Below are positions 1 through 9,689 of a stretch of DNA of 21,687 nt, one piece after another; position 1 is the stretch's first letter; each line of letters opens with the position of its first letter. Location: the NCBI GenBank assembly GCA_026260175.1, contig JAKCWW010010442.1, positions 1 to 21,687 on the forward strand, given 5' to 3'. A program made the position numbers and the translations under genes. This stretch comes from Reticulitermes lucifugus (lineage: Eukaryota > Arthropoda > Insecta > Blattodea > Rhinotermitidae). Below the pieces are notes generated by a model. That model was not told the origin of the DNA, searched no databases, and saw only the letters and a program-made list of their open reading frames with translations.

Positions 1-63
1 GGATTCGATCCCCGGACCGTCCAGCCCGTAGCGAGTCGCTATACCGACTATGCTATCCCGGCC
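1..63 (-). repeat. tRNA-like SINE head, truncated by the window edge
   Basis: Read on the minus strand, this begins GGCCGGGATAGCATAGTCGG and ends in a B-box-like GGGGATCGAATCC. This is the layout of a tRNA-derived pol III promoter (A box, then B box about 40 bases later). It is not a tRNA gene: no acceptor stem pairs around it. It matches the head of a tRNA-derived SINE whose body would lie to the left of the window. I cannot name the family. Confidence 0.6.
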
Positions 64-1482
64 TTGCATATTCAGGATATTTTGTACATATATGTCTTAT
101 TCCACATCTTACTGTCATTTTGGCAAACTTTTGAATCTATGGACTATGCATATATGTATGTATGTATGTTTCTTTGTGTTCACATACACATGTCTTGAAT
201 GGGTTGGAGGAATCTGTCCATGTCACAGTTTACTGACTAATCAGATTCTGATCTATACTCCCTCTGATTGGGTGACTTAGCCTTTGTTGTCTTATCTAAT
301 CCAGACTCCCGGTAGTTATTAGTAGGGCCAAACCTTACCTATAATAGAGTGGAGCAGCAGAAGGAAGAGCTGGTTTGTGATGTTCATAGGTTCTGCATAC
401 TTGTTTGATAAGTCATTGAAACTGTCATCCAGAAGGAGTCTCCATGCGCATACACATCTAACGTCATTGAAATCAGCCTTTTTATATCAAAACAGAAGAC
501 TGCACTATTTACTTAACCAGAGGCAATTGCGCAGGGGTGTTGGCGTAATGTTTATATTACAAAAAATTACCACTGATGTCATAACTGCTGTCAACTAAGC
601 ATCTTTTGTGGCACATCATCTAGATCTTGTATACAAACATGGCTTATGCCACATTTGCAATGATAACAGCATTGAGAAAAACAGTAATAGTAATAACAGA
701 AAAAATATATTTTCACATTAACAACTTGCACAAATTGTAATTGCACATTATGTGCTGTCACATAATATACAGATGTTATGTATTTTCCTTTTGTTTGTGA
801 AACTTTATTTATATAAGTTTGGTAGTTTGTCCTGTGTCATATGCCCCCTGCTAAGGGTGGTGTCATGTGGTCTTTTTCCTTTCACCACTGCATATTTGAC
901 TGCTGTCAAAATCTTGCTCAGAGGAGGAGGACATGATATTTATATGTAAGATGATATTAACAATGAAAACAGACATGTTTTGTACTATAAACCAGAACTC
1001 CAGCTTGTCACTGAAATGCATATTGAGCTCTGTGAGGTCTATAAAATCACAGAGATTATGTTTCAAAATTGTAAATGTACACAAACTGAACCATGCCTTT
1101 CCACACTATATAAGTCAGCCTTTCACTGTATACTCTGCAGTATTTGAGAGACTGTGGAATATTATTGTGATTTAGACCAACAATAAATATTGAAATTTGT
1201 TATCTCATATATAAACACAACATACTTTTCTGGGAGCAAAATCATAATTTTTATTAGCATCACTCATGCTACATGTTTTGATTGTCATCTTTAGACGAGT
1301 TTGTACAACACATTGTGCGTAACATGCAGTTCCATTTTGTATTGTACTTTGGGATAAGAGTCATATAAAAAGTTGTGTGATAATTGAAATGAATAATTAA
1401 TACTGCTTTAAAAATAAGCTTTAAGTAAACTTGTAAAACAGCTTGTTTACAAATTTGTATGTCTTGCAACAGTTTAATTGAT

Positions 1483-1483
<1 letters not shown>
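64..1483. other. Non-coding stretch, presumed intron or intergenic
   Basis: AT-rich sequence with only short stop-bounded frames and no convincing splice-flanked exon. It contains scattered AATAAA-like hexamers (for example near 1181) and a short TATG-type repeat near 156-168. If the exon at 2504 is real, this is upstream intron of that gene. No RNA gene or recognisable transposon was seen. Confidence 0.5.

Positions 1484-1521
<38 letters not shown>
1484..1521. repeat. (CA)n microsatellite
   Basis: An uninterrupted run of about 19 AC dinucleotides. The CVCVCVCV reading frame on the minus strand here is a translation of this tract and not a gene. Confidence 0.98.
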
Positions 1522-1522
<1 letters not shown>

Positions 1523-2065
1523 TTGTTCTGCGTAAGGTGTGCTAAACTTCACAATGTTATTATATAAGTCGTTTTAAGTAAAAAGTGGTACCTAAACATA
1601 TGCCCGATTGTCAGCCATTACCTCACTACAAGCATTTAAATGTAAGTAGTTTGCTGTAACTGAATATTTCACAATACATGTGTTTTATCATACTGTGCAG
1701 ATAAAAAAACATTGTGTGTCAGATAACGTCATAAAAGAAAGATATCCATTAAGTCTCACCATATTGCAGGTACAACATCAAAAGAAAATTATGGCTCAGT
1801 TAATAACACAAAAGAAAGACCTCATCACTTAGTTATGTTAGTTAATGTAGTTATTTTTCAACATGGAAGAAAAGCATCAGTTTTGATTAGACAATATCAA
1901 AGAATGTTAATTTTCAGTTACGTACTGTTCAGAATAACGTTACACTGATTACTGTTCAGAATAACCTCTACCATTCTGTATGCATAATTGTGCGTGTCTC
2001 AAAGAGAATTTATTTCCTTTCTCATAATTTAATCATTTTACTTGCGGTCAGTGGACTCCCATGAT
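1522..2065. other. Non-coding stretch, nothing recognised
   Basis: AT-rich. A short direct repeat around 1925-1965 (two versions of CTGTTCAGAATAAC about 29 bases apart) is the only internal structure noticed. No exon or element termini seen. Confidence 0.4.
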
Positions 2066-2190
2066 TCACGGCAAGAGTTGTTCTCTTACCTGCAATATTT
2101 GCTGGTAGACAATTCCTCTCGTGTGCCCGCACAAGAAGTAATCAAACAGCATGATACCTGATGACATCACAGGCCAGGCCTGTGGACCAA
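2066..2190 (-). pseudogene. Mariner-like transposase C-terminal relic
   Basis: The minus strand reads GPQAWPVMSSGIMLFDYFLC followed by GHTRGIVYQQILQVREQLLP and then a stop. This follows the C-terminal part of insect mariner-like transposases, where a W-P-x-R-S-P-D-L-x-P-L-D-(Y/F)-F-L-W-G block is followed by a VY...EEL segment. The aspartate expected in the SPDL part, which is the third catalytic acid, is gone (SSGIM stands there), and the LWG tryptophan is cysteine. About 40 residues remain of a protein normally near 340. No TIRs were found, so it is a fragment with no function. It lies antisense within the presumed last intron of the gene ending at 2712. The identification rests on alignment by eye. 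Confidence 0.55.
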
Positions 2191-2469
2191 AACAAGTACA
2201 AGGTACAAGGGAGTAGTGTTTACCAGATGTTGGAGTAACATGAAATTGGTTTATAAGAGCTGATATCATACAGTATCTTGAAAAATTCAAATGCTGATAG
2301 TGATGTAATGGTAATCAGGCATATGTTGATATAGGATTTTTGCTTAAAGTGACTTGTGGAATAACATTCTGAAGTTTGGAACACCTTATGCAGAACATCC
2401 TCTGTATGTGCGTGTGTGTGTGTATCAGTACACTGCATTGTGCTTCATCAAATAGACATTAGTCATTAT

Positions 2470-2503
2470 ATTTCCTTAATATTATTATTTTTCACTGTTC
2501 CAG
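2470..2503 (+). promoter_or_regulatory. Splice acceptor and polypyrimidine tract
   Basis: A pyrimidine-rich, T-dominated stretch ends in CACTGTTCCAG. It marks the switch from AT-rich intron-like sequence to the coding exon at 2504. The acceptor fixes the exon start better than any ATG does. Confidence 0.6.
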
Positions 2504-2712
2504 TGTCACGTAAAAAATTTGCCCAGCTAGCCCGTGTATTTACAAGACGTAAGAAACGGAGCTCTGCTAAACACATCTTGAGCGAAGGACCAGCACCATC
2601 TCGAGATAACCTACTGCTGAATGCTGACCCATTATTATATGATTATGACTACGACGATGATGATAATGCACCCGGCACTTATCGCACTATGAAAAGACCT
2701 GAACATCGTTAA
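2504..2712 (+). CDS. 3'-terminal coding exon of an unrecognised protein
   Basis: A T-rich tract (about 2470-2500) ends in TTCCAG, and the exon opens at 2504 inside a codon, so the intron would be phase 1 with the first codon base in the previous exon. The exon adds about 68 residues and ends with TAA at 2710-2712. In order it holds a strongly basic segment (SRKKFAQLARVFTRRKKRSS), a polar linker with GPAPSRDNLLLNADP, a tyrosine/aspartate-rich acidic run (YDYDYDDDD) and a basic tail ending KRPEHR. The varied composition and balanced codons contrast with the surrounding AT-rich repeats. A juxtamembrane-like basic patch followed by an acidic cytoplasmic tail is one possible reading, but no domain is recognised and no function is claimed. 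An in-frame ATG at 2416 exists, but the residues between it and the acceptor look like translated intron. The donor exon lies outside the window or was not found. The nearest canonical AATAAA I see downstream is near 5432, so the 3' end is unsettled. Confidence 0.6.
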
Positions 2713-3090
2713 TAATTTCCATGTGAGTTTTCATTTGCTGTTTCTTTCAGTATATGATGACCAAGAATGTGGAAAGAAATATACACCCATACATTGAAAT
2801 GAAATTACACCATGTGTTGTCATTGCATACTAGCTTAGATCAAAACTAAATATTTCATCCATACTTTTATCTGCATCTGAAAAACGGGAACATTTTATGA
2901 CTAATGTGTGATGTTATTTTTATAAACATGTTTCATCAGCATGTTTGAATAACTTTTCCACATAAATGAGTAATTTGCATGAGGGAATGGCTACCCATTT
3001 GTATATGGCATTCTAGCTCATACTGCTGGCTAAATCAGATTGCCTACAGTTCTTTTAAACACATCACTTCAAAAAATCACCATTTACAAA
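2713..3090. other. Presumed 3' UTR or downstream flank
   Basis: AT-rich and non-coding, directly after the stop at 2712. No canonical AATAAA was seen here; AATATA near 2780 is a weak alternative. No repeat recognised before the Tigger-type element at 3093. Confidence 0.4.
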
Positions 3091-3092
3091 TA

Positions 3093-3852
3093 CAGTAGAA
3101 TTCCTTTAATCTGGCACTTGAGAAAAATAGTCCCAAGCCTGGAAGTTTCGCTGTTGGTAACTTCTGGTATGTGTACTGATTCCATGATTTTGTCTTGGGT
3201 TACCTGGACCTCATTGAGCCCACTGAGCTGTTATATTGGCATCAGAAGATCCCATGATGAGTAAATGCAGTACTGCTAGCAAGAGGAAACATGTAACTTT
3301 GATTCCTCAGAAACTGTAAATACTCATAATTAGGGGTCTTAAAGTGAGAAAGCCAAAATGTGGTTATGGCTTCATACAGTACTGGATCATTAACTATCTA
3401 TGATATGAAGAAACAGAAGGACCAATTATGATTGTTTATGGCATCAAGTGAATGTGTGAAGGGCCTTTTCAAGCAACAGACACTGAAGCAGCCTAAATTA
3501 GCGCAGTTGAACAAGGTATTGTATAAGTGGTTTACAACAATATAATCAGAAGGAAAACCCGTGATTGGGCCTATGATAATTGAAAAAGCCAAGTCTATTT
3601 ATGATGAAATGAAAATAACTGGCACATGTGCATTCTCTGAGGTCTGGCTGAAAAATTTTAAACAAACAGCAGCTGAAGAAGATATCTAAATGGAATACTT
3701 CTCTGATTAGTTGTGTGGCCCAAGTATAGGAGCAGTACAAGAAATTACCTGTAACAACCTCGGTCAGTATAGGTTCTGTCTGATAATCCAGAATATTTGA
3801 TTATCTGGTACCTGCCCAGTCCATTGGGTGCTGGATTAAAGGAATTATGTTG
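3093..3852 (+). mobile_element. Non-autonomous pogo/Tigger-type DNA transposon, copy 1
   Basis: The left end is CAGTAGAATTCCTTTAATCT and the right end is GGATTAAAGGAATTATGTTG. These are imperfect inverted repeats, with TA at 3091-3092 and at 3853-3854, as expected for Tc1/mariner-superfamily insertion. The subterminal sequences also pair: TCTGGCA on the left, TCTGGTACC/GGGTGCTGGATT on the right. At about 760 bp it is too short for a full transposase and keeps only the N-terminal coding region. It is the same family as the element at 11755-12437, but in the opposite orientation. Confidence 0.85.
3257..3690 (+). pseudogene. Pogo/Tigger (jerky-type) transposase, DNA-binding half only
   Basis: The reading frame opens MSKCSTASKRKHVTLIPQKL and is then broken by stops and frame changes. 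Further on, QQTLKQPKLAQLNKVLYKWF and, after a stop, SEGKPVIGPMIIEKAKSIYD lead to FSEVWLKNFKQ. This is the order seen in jerky/Tigger proteins: a psq-like helix-turn-helix, then the CENP-B-type domain with its WF...G.pv.GP.i.EKA...(F/Y)...GWL..F pattern. The DDE catalytic domain that should follow is absent, because the sequence runs into the right TIR after about 160 bases. It cannot encode an active transposase. The family assignment is by motif recognition. Confidence 0.75.
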
Positions 3853-3854
3853 TA

Positions 3855-4300
3855 AGTTTCCTTGAATGAATATAAATGTAATGGTTTATTCGCTTTGATA
3901 ATCTGAATTCTTGATCCAGTGTTAAGATGAGTAAATTAAAATGACTGGTGCGTGTAGCACACATGTGGAAGTAAGAAATGCATATGATATTATGGTTGTT
4001 ATTGGTTGTATGAGAGATGAAAAAAATGCTGAGTAAATATTTTGCCCCTCAGAATGATGCAGTTGTATGGTTTCAGCTTCCAGGCTGAAATTGTGATAAG
4101 AGAAATGTTTTCAGCTGCAAGAAAGTTATTCAACCCCAGCTATTTTCTGTCATCTTAGGTTCTTCTATTGCCATGTATCATTATCAGAAACTTCTATATG
4201 CAAGTCATCTCTAATTTACACAGTTTTAAGGGACACATTTTCAAATTATATTTTGAGACAAAAAAGTTTATATACCTGAAGCATTAGACTGGAGTTTGTT
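3855..4300. other. Non-coding stretch, nothing recognised
   Basis: AT-rich and without an open frame of note. A CAGCTTCCAGGCTGAA mini-palindrome near 4074-4089 is the only feature seen. Confidence 0.4.
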
Positions 4301-4321
4301 ATGGCTGTGAATATTAAAATT

Positions 4322-4505
4322 ACTAGAGTTTTGCTGTACTGGGATGTTACTCAGTGTAGATTGGTAGTTAGTTACAGACATTTTGGGACACCCTATCAGT
4401 CCTATCTTCAAGGGTCAAGCAGTCCAAGAAGAAACCACCAACCAACCACAGAAATGACTAAGGGCAGAGACTTGCGCAGAGCGCAAGTCAACATCCCTTG
4501 GTCTT
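4322..4505 (+). repeat. Degenerate foldback repeat (WDVTP family), copy A
   Basis: CTGGGATGTTACTCAGTGTA, then GATTGGTAG, and later CTATCTTCAAGGGTCAAG match the left arm of the foldback family found at 14575 and 19830. The centre is followed by a poorly paired right side (AACATCCCTTGGTC near 4490-4503). The shadow translation YWDVTQCRLV is diagnostic of the family. The right boundary is uncertain. Confidence 0.5.
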
Positions 4506-4659
4506 TTTTGCCATTCCTGCATTAGACTGCATCGTTAGCCTCAGTAACAGACACCTTATAAAATATAACTGGGAATTGCACTTACATGAACGATTTGCCA
4601 TCTTGGTTGGAGACCTTGACTTGGGCATACTGAAGACTAGTGCTCAAGAAGCACTTAAC

Positions 4660-4684
4660 TTTTTTTTGGGGGGGGAGGGGGGGG
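4660..4684. repeat. Poly-T/poly-G homopolymer junction
   Basis: A run of T passes into a G run interrupted by a single A. Such runs are prone to assembly and sequencing error, so local length should not be trusted. Confidence 0.95.
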
Positions 4685-4699
4685 TAGCATACTTTTTGT

Positions 4700-4890
4700 T
4701 GGGTGGCTGTCTGGGTTTTGAACCTAGAGTGGCATAGTCACAAGATGAAGTCATGCGACAGTGGACAGACCCTTCGGTGAAGCCACCATGCTCGAGGGGG
4801 GGTGCGGGCCATACCCCGTCTTTAATATACCCTGACCTTTGCCTTACAAGTGAGGAAAAACCATGGAAAAGCCTCAGTCAGGGTAGCCTG
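4700..4890 (-). repeat. SINE-like remnant(s)
   Basis: On the minus strand, 4835-4890 reads CTGACTGAGGCTTTTCCATG followed by GGTTTTTCCTCACTTGTAAG and GCAAAGGTCAGGGTA. This is a SINE body/tail motif, and a related version occurs at 17105-17160. Further along on the same strand, AGGTTCAAAACCC near 4718-4730 resembles a B box. The order of parts suggests two nested or abutting copies rather than one intact element. Confidence 0.45.
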
Positions 4891-4899
4891 AAAGTGCCT

Positions 4900-5879
4900 A
4901 GCTAAACAGCGCTGGGCACGGTTTGTTGTGTCAACTTGGCCACCATTTTACAGGCAGCCTCAACTGGCCTGCTGACCTCAGTCATACTTAGCTTGTGCTT
5001 CAGGTGACTTGCGTCAACTCTTATAAGCGCAACTGTCTGCCAAGTTGTTGAACTAAGTGTTCTCCACACCAAATAACCTTCAGTCAAAACTCTTGGTTAG
5101 GGCTCTGATGTGGTTGGTGAGATGACGTGGCAGTGCTTTCACTATACATTGGTGACAGTGACATACATAACTCAGTAGTACACAAGAACACATTATGTTT
5201 CCATGGCAACAGTGGTTACATGAACACACTACAATGTTAAGGTTATACATGCATTGCCTATCTTGTTGAATAGTAACATGTGGTATATACTTCATCACAA
5301 CATTACTCCTGTGATTAGAATGCCTTTTCAACAGGATTAGAAACTCTGTGAACCCGTTTGCACATAACCCACAAGTTATCCAGTTCGTCATAATTGTAAT
5401 GGTTCACAGTGCAAGCATGAATCAACTTGTCAATAAATCTGCCTCTCACCCTCTTCCTGCTTATACCCCTGCTTTTTCTACACTGATCTCAGTATCAGCA
5501 GTGCTGACTTACAAGTGTACATGGGCTAACTTCAATCTGTGACCGGAACTACCTAAGTTACTGTGTAATATCTTGGTGCTCAAAATTTTTCCAAATTCTT
5601 ATCTGCAAAGGAAAATGTCATTCTGTACATGCCTATATTTTGTAAATAAAAATTAATTCTCTTATGATTACAGACAATCTGGCCGTTTCTTCATAACTAC
5701 ATCAGGATGAACTTCACTGCATGATCTTTTGGACACACTCAGTATAAATATGTACTGTATATACATTTTAAATTATATAGTGTACTCAAGGAAGTTACAT
5801 TTGGGGAGTAAGTGGCAACACTGGAAATTGAATCTGTGAAGCATGTCATGTAGGCAGAACTCAAAGAATGAAGATGAAG
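4900..5879. other. Non-coding stretch with short ORFs only
   Basis: Mixed-composition sequence. A 103-residue minus-strand open frame at 5080-5391 is cysteine- and histidine-rich by chance composition and has no recognisable domain or splice context. AATAAA occurs near 5432 and 5644, and either could serve as a + strand poly(A) signal. Confidence 0.4.
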
Positions 5880-5881
5880 TA

Positions 5882-7496
5882 CAGCCAACCCTTGCTGTTC
5901 ATGGAGGTTACATCCTTAAAAATTCCACAAATGTTGAGGTCATAATGCATGAAGTTAAGATGTTACAGGAAAAATGGGGGTAAGTAGAATCAGACACACA
6001 CAAAATATGATAATATGTAAATTAATTATTAATAAACAAAAAATTTGTTGATGCTTATTGGAGTGATGTCAGTGTTCCTGGCTAAAAGTTTCCAGGTTGA
6101 TGAAACAGTGTAGACTACATGGCAGATTGGGAGAGAGGACGTAGGGAAGAAAAAGGTGATGTTCAGTTGCTTTTCCCTCCTCTGTATGCCATCATGTACC
6201 TACCTGTATGGTGCCATGACAGCCTCCATCTCTTGCTTAAATTGCAGGCACCTATCTGTGAAATGGGTGACTTTAAATATATGATAACTAGGCCATCTAT
6301 TATTTGGAGGCCTTCAGAACACTGGTAGTCAGCCGAATCCACTCCACAGCAATGCCAGAGTCTTCTTCATCTTCTGGTTCACTGAGTGCATTCAGCCATT
6401 CAAGATCCTCTTCAGTTAACTCAGCAGCATTGAGAGTCATGAACTTCTGGATCTCAGCCTACAAATCTCAGAATCCTTCCCTGGAAATTTACACACTAAC
6501 ACAAGGATGTTCCATATTTTATCTTGCTAGTTGGCAAATGTCCAGAACTGCTTCAGGTCCAAGCTTCTTCATCAGCCATTCAGATTCGTGGACTTAGTTT
6601 ATCCAGAGACTCTTTGTATTTACTATGCAGTCAGCTATGCTGTATGATTTTCAGCATTCACTGACGTGAACAAAGGCCTGCTTCTCACTTTCATCCAAGA
6701 TACTGCTAAAGGTGCGGCAAGTGTAACAACTCTTGAATGTTGTGATGAATCCCTGGTCAAGTAGCTGTGGGGTTGAGGTGGTTTCATTGAACAGATACTC
6801 GGCTTTGGTATTTGGATGGGCAAGACAAAGATCCTGTGAAACCCCTGGGGTTTGTCAAGTATAAGGAGGACCTTGAATGCTTGATTCTTGGACTTAGCTA
6901 CAGTTTACAATTCAGCCTTTACTCACATGGCCTTCTTCCTCACCACTGACTGAAAATTATTTCTGTATATCATCTTCCAGCCACAAACACAAAGCCCTTT
7001 CCACCATTTTGAGAAAGGGACAACTTATTCAAGAAACATTTGCACTTGATGAAGGGGCTATGCCTGATCTTCATTTTCCTTCATGAAACAAATCAGTATG
7101 TTTACACCATAACATCACCCAACTGCAGCAGGATTTATTCTCCTGTCCATCTTATCCAGCATCTCCACTTTCTCTAACAGGAACATTACTTTCCTCTTCT
7201 TTTATCCTTACACACTTCATCAGCACATACATCACCCTTTTCTGACATAATGAAAAAAACAAAGGCAACAGTTCTAAAAATTGTGAAAGGTACAACGTAC
7301 ATTACATATCGCACATTATCTAAGTAGTTACTGAGTGAGACGGACAGGTAGATGCATGCTCCTGTCTGCTACTGTGCAAGCACTATTGCAATTGAGCAAG
7401 GGACCTACACCACAATGCACGAAAGTTGTGACAGTAATTCTGCCATGAATAAGCAGAATTGCAGTGTACGAATCCATGAGTGAAGAGGGTCTGCTG
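5882..7496 (-). mobile_element. Tigger/jerky-type DNA transposon, complete but dead
   Basis: The left end is CAGCCAACCCTTGCTGTTCA followed by TGGAGGTTAC. The right end read inward on the minus strand is CAGCAGACCCTCTTCACTCA followed by TGGATTCGTAC. They form imperfect TIRs of about 30 bp. TA flanks both sides (5880-5881 and 7497-7498). At 1615 bp it is shorter than typical autonomous Tigger elements (about 2.5 kb), in line with an internal deletion in the transposase gene. CAG(Y/C)..ACCCT termini with a TA duplication are typical of the pogo/Tigger branch. It is distinct from the 3093/11755 family by terminal sequence. Confidence 0.88.
6118..7248 (-). pseudogene. Tigger/jerky-type transposase pseudogene
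   Basis: An ATG at 7246-7248 (MSEKGDVCADEV) starts a broken gene. In order, across several frames, come: a helix-turn-helix segment, KVEMLDKMDR then NPAAVG, a stop, and CYGVN (about 7105-7190); a CENP-B-type segment, ERALCLWLEDDIQK (about 6970-7010); the catalytic-core strand FKVLLILDKPQGFHRIFVLP (about 6820-6880); TPQLLDQGFITTFKSCYT (about 6721-6773), which is the ...QP.DQGVI.tFK.yY block of the family; an acidic tail ELTEEDLEWLNALSEPEDEE (about 6360-6420); and a C-terminal LQFKQEMEAVMAPY (about 6205-6245). Only about 80 codons separate the first binding motif from LLILD, far fewer than in intact relatives, so the central region with the first catalytic aspartate is deleted. Stops and frameshifts are numerous. 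LLILDN of the family reads LLILDK here. Confidence 0.82.
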
Positions 7497-7498
7497 TA

Positions 7499-8060
7499 CA
7501 CTTCAGTTCGTGCACCAGATGACTTAGAGAAAAGTTATATATTTTTCTGTGTTTTATTGGTCTCAGAATAGTTGTCTGGTGAGTGGCAACACTGCTGATT
7601 CTACCCTTGGTTCTCCATATTTTTTTACTTGAGTATGATTGATTAATCCATGTTACATTATGCAGAATGATGACTAAGTAATGTAATGGTATTTCAGTAC
7701 AGATATGATTTTCAGTCTCAGTGTGACATAAAAGATTGGTGATTCTAAAGTAATTATGAGTTTTGGCTGCATGACTGGTGGGATGTTTTGTCACCAGCTC
7801 TTTGATGATATTAATTTACAAATTGACCTGACCTTTGTATGTAACACTTGCAGAGGATAATAACATCACTTTTGGATATGATTTGGTATGACTTCCTATT
7901 AAACCAAGATAAATCTGTAATGTTTAGGGAAGTTTCACAGGCTGTGTTAAATGTAGCAGGGATCATGGCGCACCTATGTGATATTGATCTTTACTTACTC
8001 ACTTTATCAACATATAATGAAAATGAATGCTGCTTATAAAGAACTTAAAGCAGCTTTCAA
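7499..8060. other. Non-coding stretch, nothing recognised
   Basis: AT-rich and flanking the dead Tigger element. Short open frames on both strands (for example 7848-8039 +) show no domain or splice context. Confidence 0.4.
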
Positions 8061-8061
8061 A

Positions 8062-8345
8062 ATTACGATCGTCTGGGATATGATGCTGTGATGTTTGATA
8101 GATGGGAACCAACAATTTGCAGGAACATGCAGCTACTTAGAGTACCAGAGTAAGTAACAAAGAGAAAAATTGTGTGGCTGTAGGGAAGGAAAGACCAGAA
8201 CCAGGGCTATGAATGAACTATAGGAACTAGTGGACTTAATAAGGTCCCACTTCTCTTTTCCCTATATATGTACCAGCAACTTACTCTTCTTACCCTGAAA
8301 ATGGAACCAGAAGGTTCCTCCATAACATTGGTTCCCATTTACCGA
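8062..8345. repeat. Foldback repeat (WDVTP family), copy B
   Basis: The left arm starts GTCTGGGATATGATGCTGTG and continues GATGGGAACCAACAATT...GCAGGAACATGCAG. The right side carries CCTGAAAATGGAACCAGAAG then GTTCCTCCATAACATTGG and TTCCCATTTA, which pairs with the left GATGGGAACCAA stretch. The loop between them (about 8140-8290) is unrelated sequence, so another insertion or an expanded centre is likely. Confidence 0.6.
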
Positions 8346-8423
8346 ATTAAATGACATGACATTCCAGAATAGTTACTCGTGTGAAAATCTCTTATAGTAA
8401 GAGATTTGCTATAGAATTTAATA

Positions 8424-8644
8424 CAGTGGAACTCCCATTTAGGATTTCTTTGGGGTGCAGTGGGTTTGTCACTAAATTAAGGATTCCTTTGGGGTGCAGT
8501 AGGTTTTTTCCCTAAATTAAGGGAAATCTTAAATGGAGGAAATTTGTTCCTGAAATTATTGGCTTTAAATGAATTAATTAATTAAATTGAGCATTAAATG
8601 AGAAAAAATGTTAAGATGAGCAACGTTAAATGTGGGTTCAACTG
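8424..8644. mobile_element. 221 bp TIR/TA MITE
   Basis: The left end CAGTGGAACTCCCATTTAGG and the inverted right end CAGTTGAACCCACATTTAAC form matched TIRs. TA lies at 8422-8423 and 8645-8646. Inside is a tandem duplication of about 45 bp built on TTTGGGGTGCAGT...CTAAATTAAGG (about 8448-8522). There is no coding capacity, so it would need a Tc1/mariner or pogo transposase in trans. The CAGT start resembles the Tigger-type element at 3093, but the inner sequence is different. Confidence 0.85.
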
Positions 8645-8645
8645 T

Positions 8646-9555
8646 ACCATGATACCTGTTGTACTAGTTGTATAATGTAAATATGCAAGGACTGGGTTGC
8701 AGAAATGTCCTCAACCATTAGGAGCGAACTGTGAAACTGACATAATAGTTTGCATTCTTATAATGTGTAAGTACATTCTGGCTACTGGAATATGGGCATG
8801 GCATTTATCATGATTTAGTAACACCACATACATATACAGGATTACACACAAATAGCATTACAGTTTAAAACTACCTCCATATCCTGATGTTCTGAAAATT
8901 GTTAAAACTTGTGGTGACCATAGCAGAAACATGGTTTACATCTTTTCAGGTACTGGTCAAGGGCACAACACTATTTACTCGTGCACTAATGGCCATGCAA
9001 AGCAAAAAATGACACTTCTTATGTTAACTTACGCTCAGTTTTCCTTTTGTGTCATTCTGTATTTTATGTAGTCACTGAATCTTAGAATTCTGTATTTAGA
9101 AATTTCACAGCCTGGTTCAAGAGATAAGAGTAACCTTGCCCATACAAGTAAAGTAAGGTATGGACTGTATAGTGCAGCATTTCTTGTTGGATGGGCAGTA
9201 GAATACAGCCACTGATTCGCAGTATGACTATGTGACAAGTGGTTGTAACTTATTTTAAACAGATTCTGTATGCAGTATGTGTTTGTATTCCAAGGGACAA
9301 CTTACTCTCAGAAGGTCTGTGAGCATGTTTGTAAATTATAGATTGTGGATGAATCTATGGTGCCATTTGTGCAGTAGCTGTTTATCCAGCACTCAAATTA
9401 GTGTAGTGTTGTTGACAGTTATATGTATATCATTGAGCCATTTCAGTCACCCATGATACCTGTTCTTATCACATGTGATTCTGTCAGAACTGCAGCTAAT
9501 GCTGCCATTTCTCATCTTAAAAAATTACTGAATACACATAAAAAGCTGGATGAAA
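8646..9555. other. Non-coding stretch, nothing recognised
   Basis: AT-rich. A 67-residue minus-strand open frame (9035-9238) lacks any recognisable motif or flanking splice signals. No element termini were found. Confidence 0.4.
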
Positions 9556-9560
9556 GAAGA

Positions 9561-9680
9561 TTCAAGTCTTCTGGGATATTACTGTATGTCAATTGATAAG
9601 TAGTTACTGATGTTCCTCTGAAACATTCCAGAAGACTCAAATCTTCAGTAACACTGCTGTGAGAACCTCAGATCTCACAC
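9561..9680. repeat. Foldback repeat (WDVTP family), copy C, short form
   Basis: AAGTCTTCTGGGATATTACT on the left pairs with ATTCCAGAAGACTCAAATCT at 9628 onward. Between them sits the conserved GATGTTCCTCTGAAACAT piece. The right flank TGCTGTGAGAACCTCAGATC is the family's conserved flank, also seen at 12880 and, inverted, at 12980 and 21205. The inner hairpin part is deleted. Confidence 0.65.
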
Positions 9681-9689
9681 AGTTGGATG

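Noticed and set aside
1269..1517. Minus-strand open frame beginning CVCVCVCV
   Set aside because: It is the translation of the (CA)n microsatellite at 1484-1521 and AT-rich flank; there is no domain or splice context.
2220..2438. Minus-strand open frame opposite the intron/exon boundary
   Set aside because: A low-complexity THTHAHT start comes from a GT-rich tract. It has no motif and lies antisense to the better supported exon.
5080..5391. 103-codon minus-strand frame rich in C and H
   Set aside because: Cysteine/histidine spacing does not follow a zinc-binding pattern, and no splice sites or homologous family were recognised.
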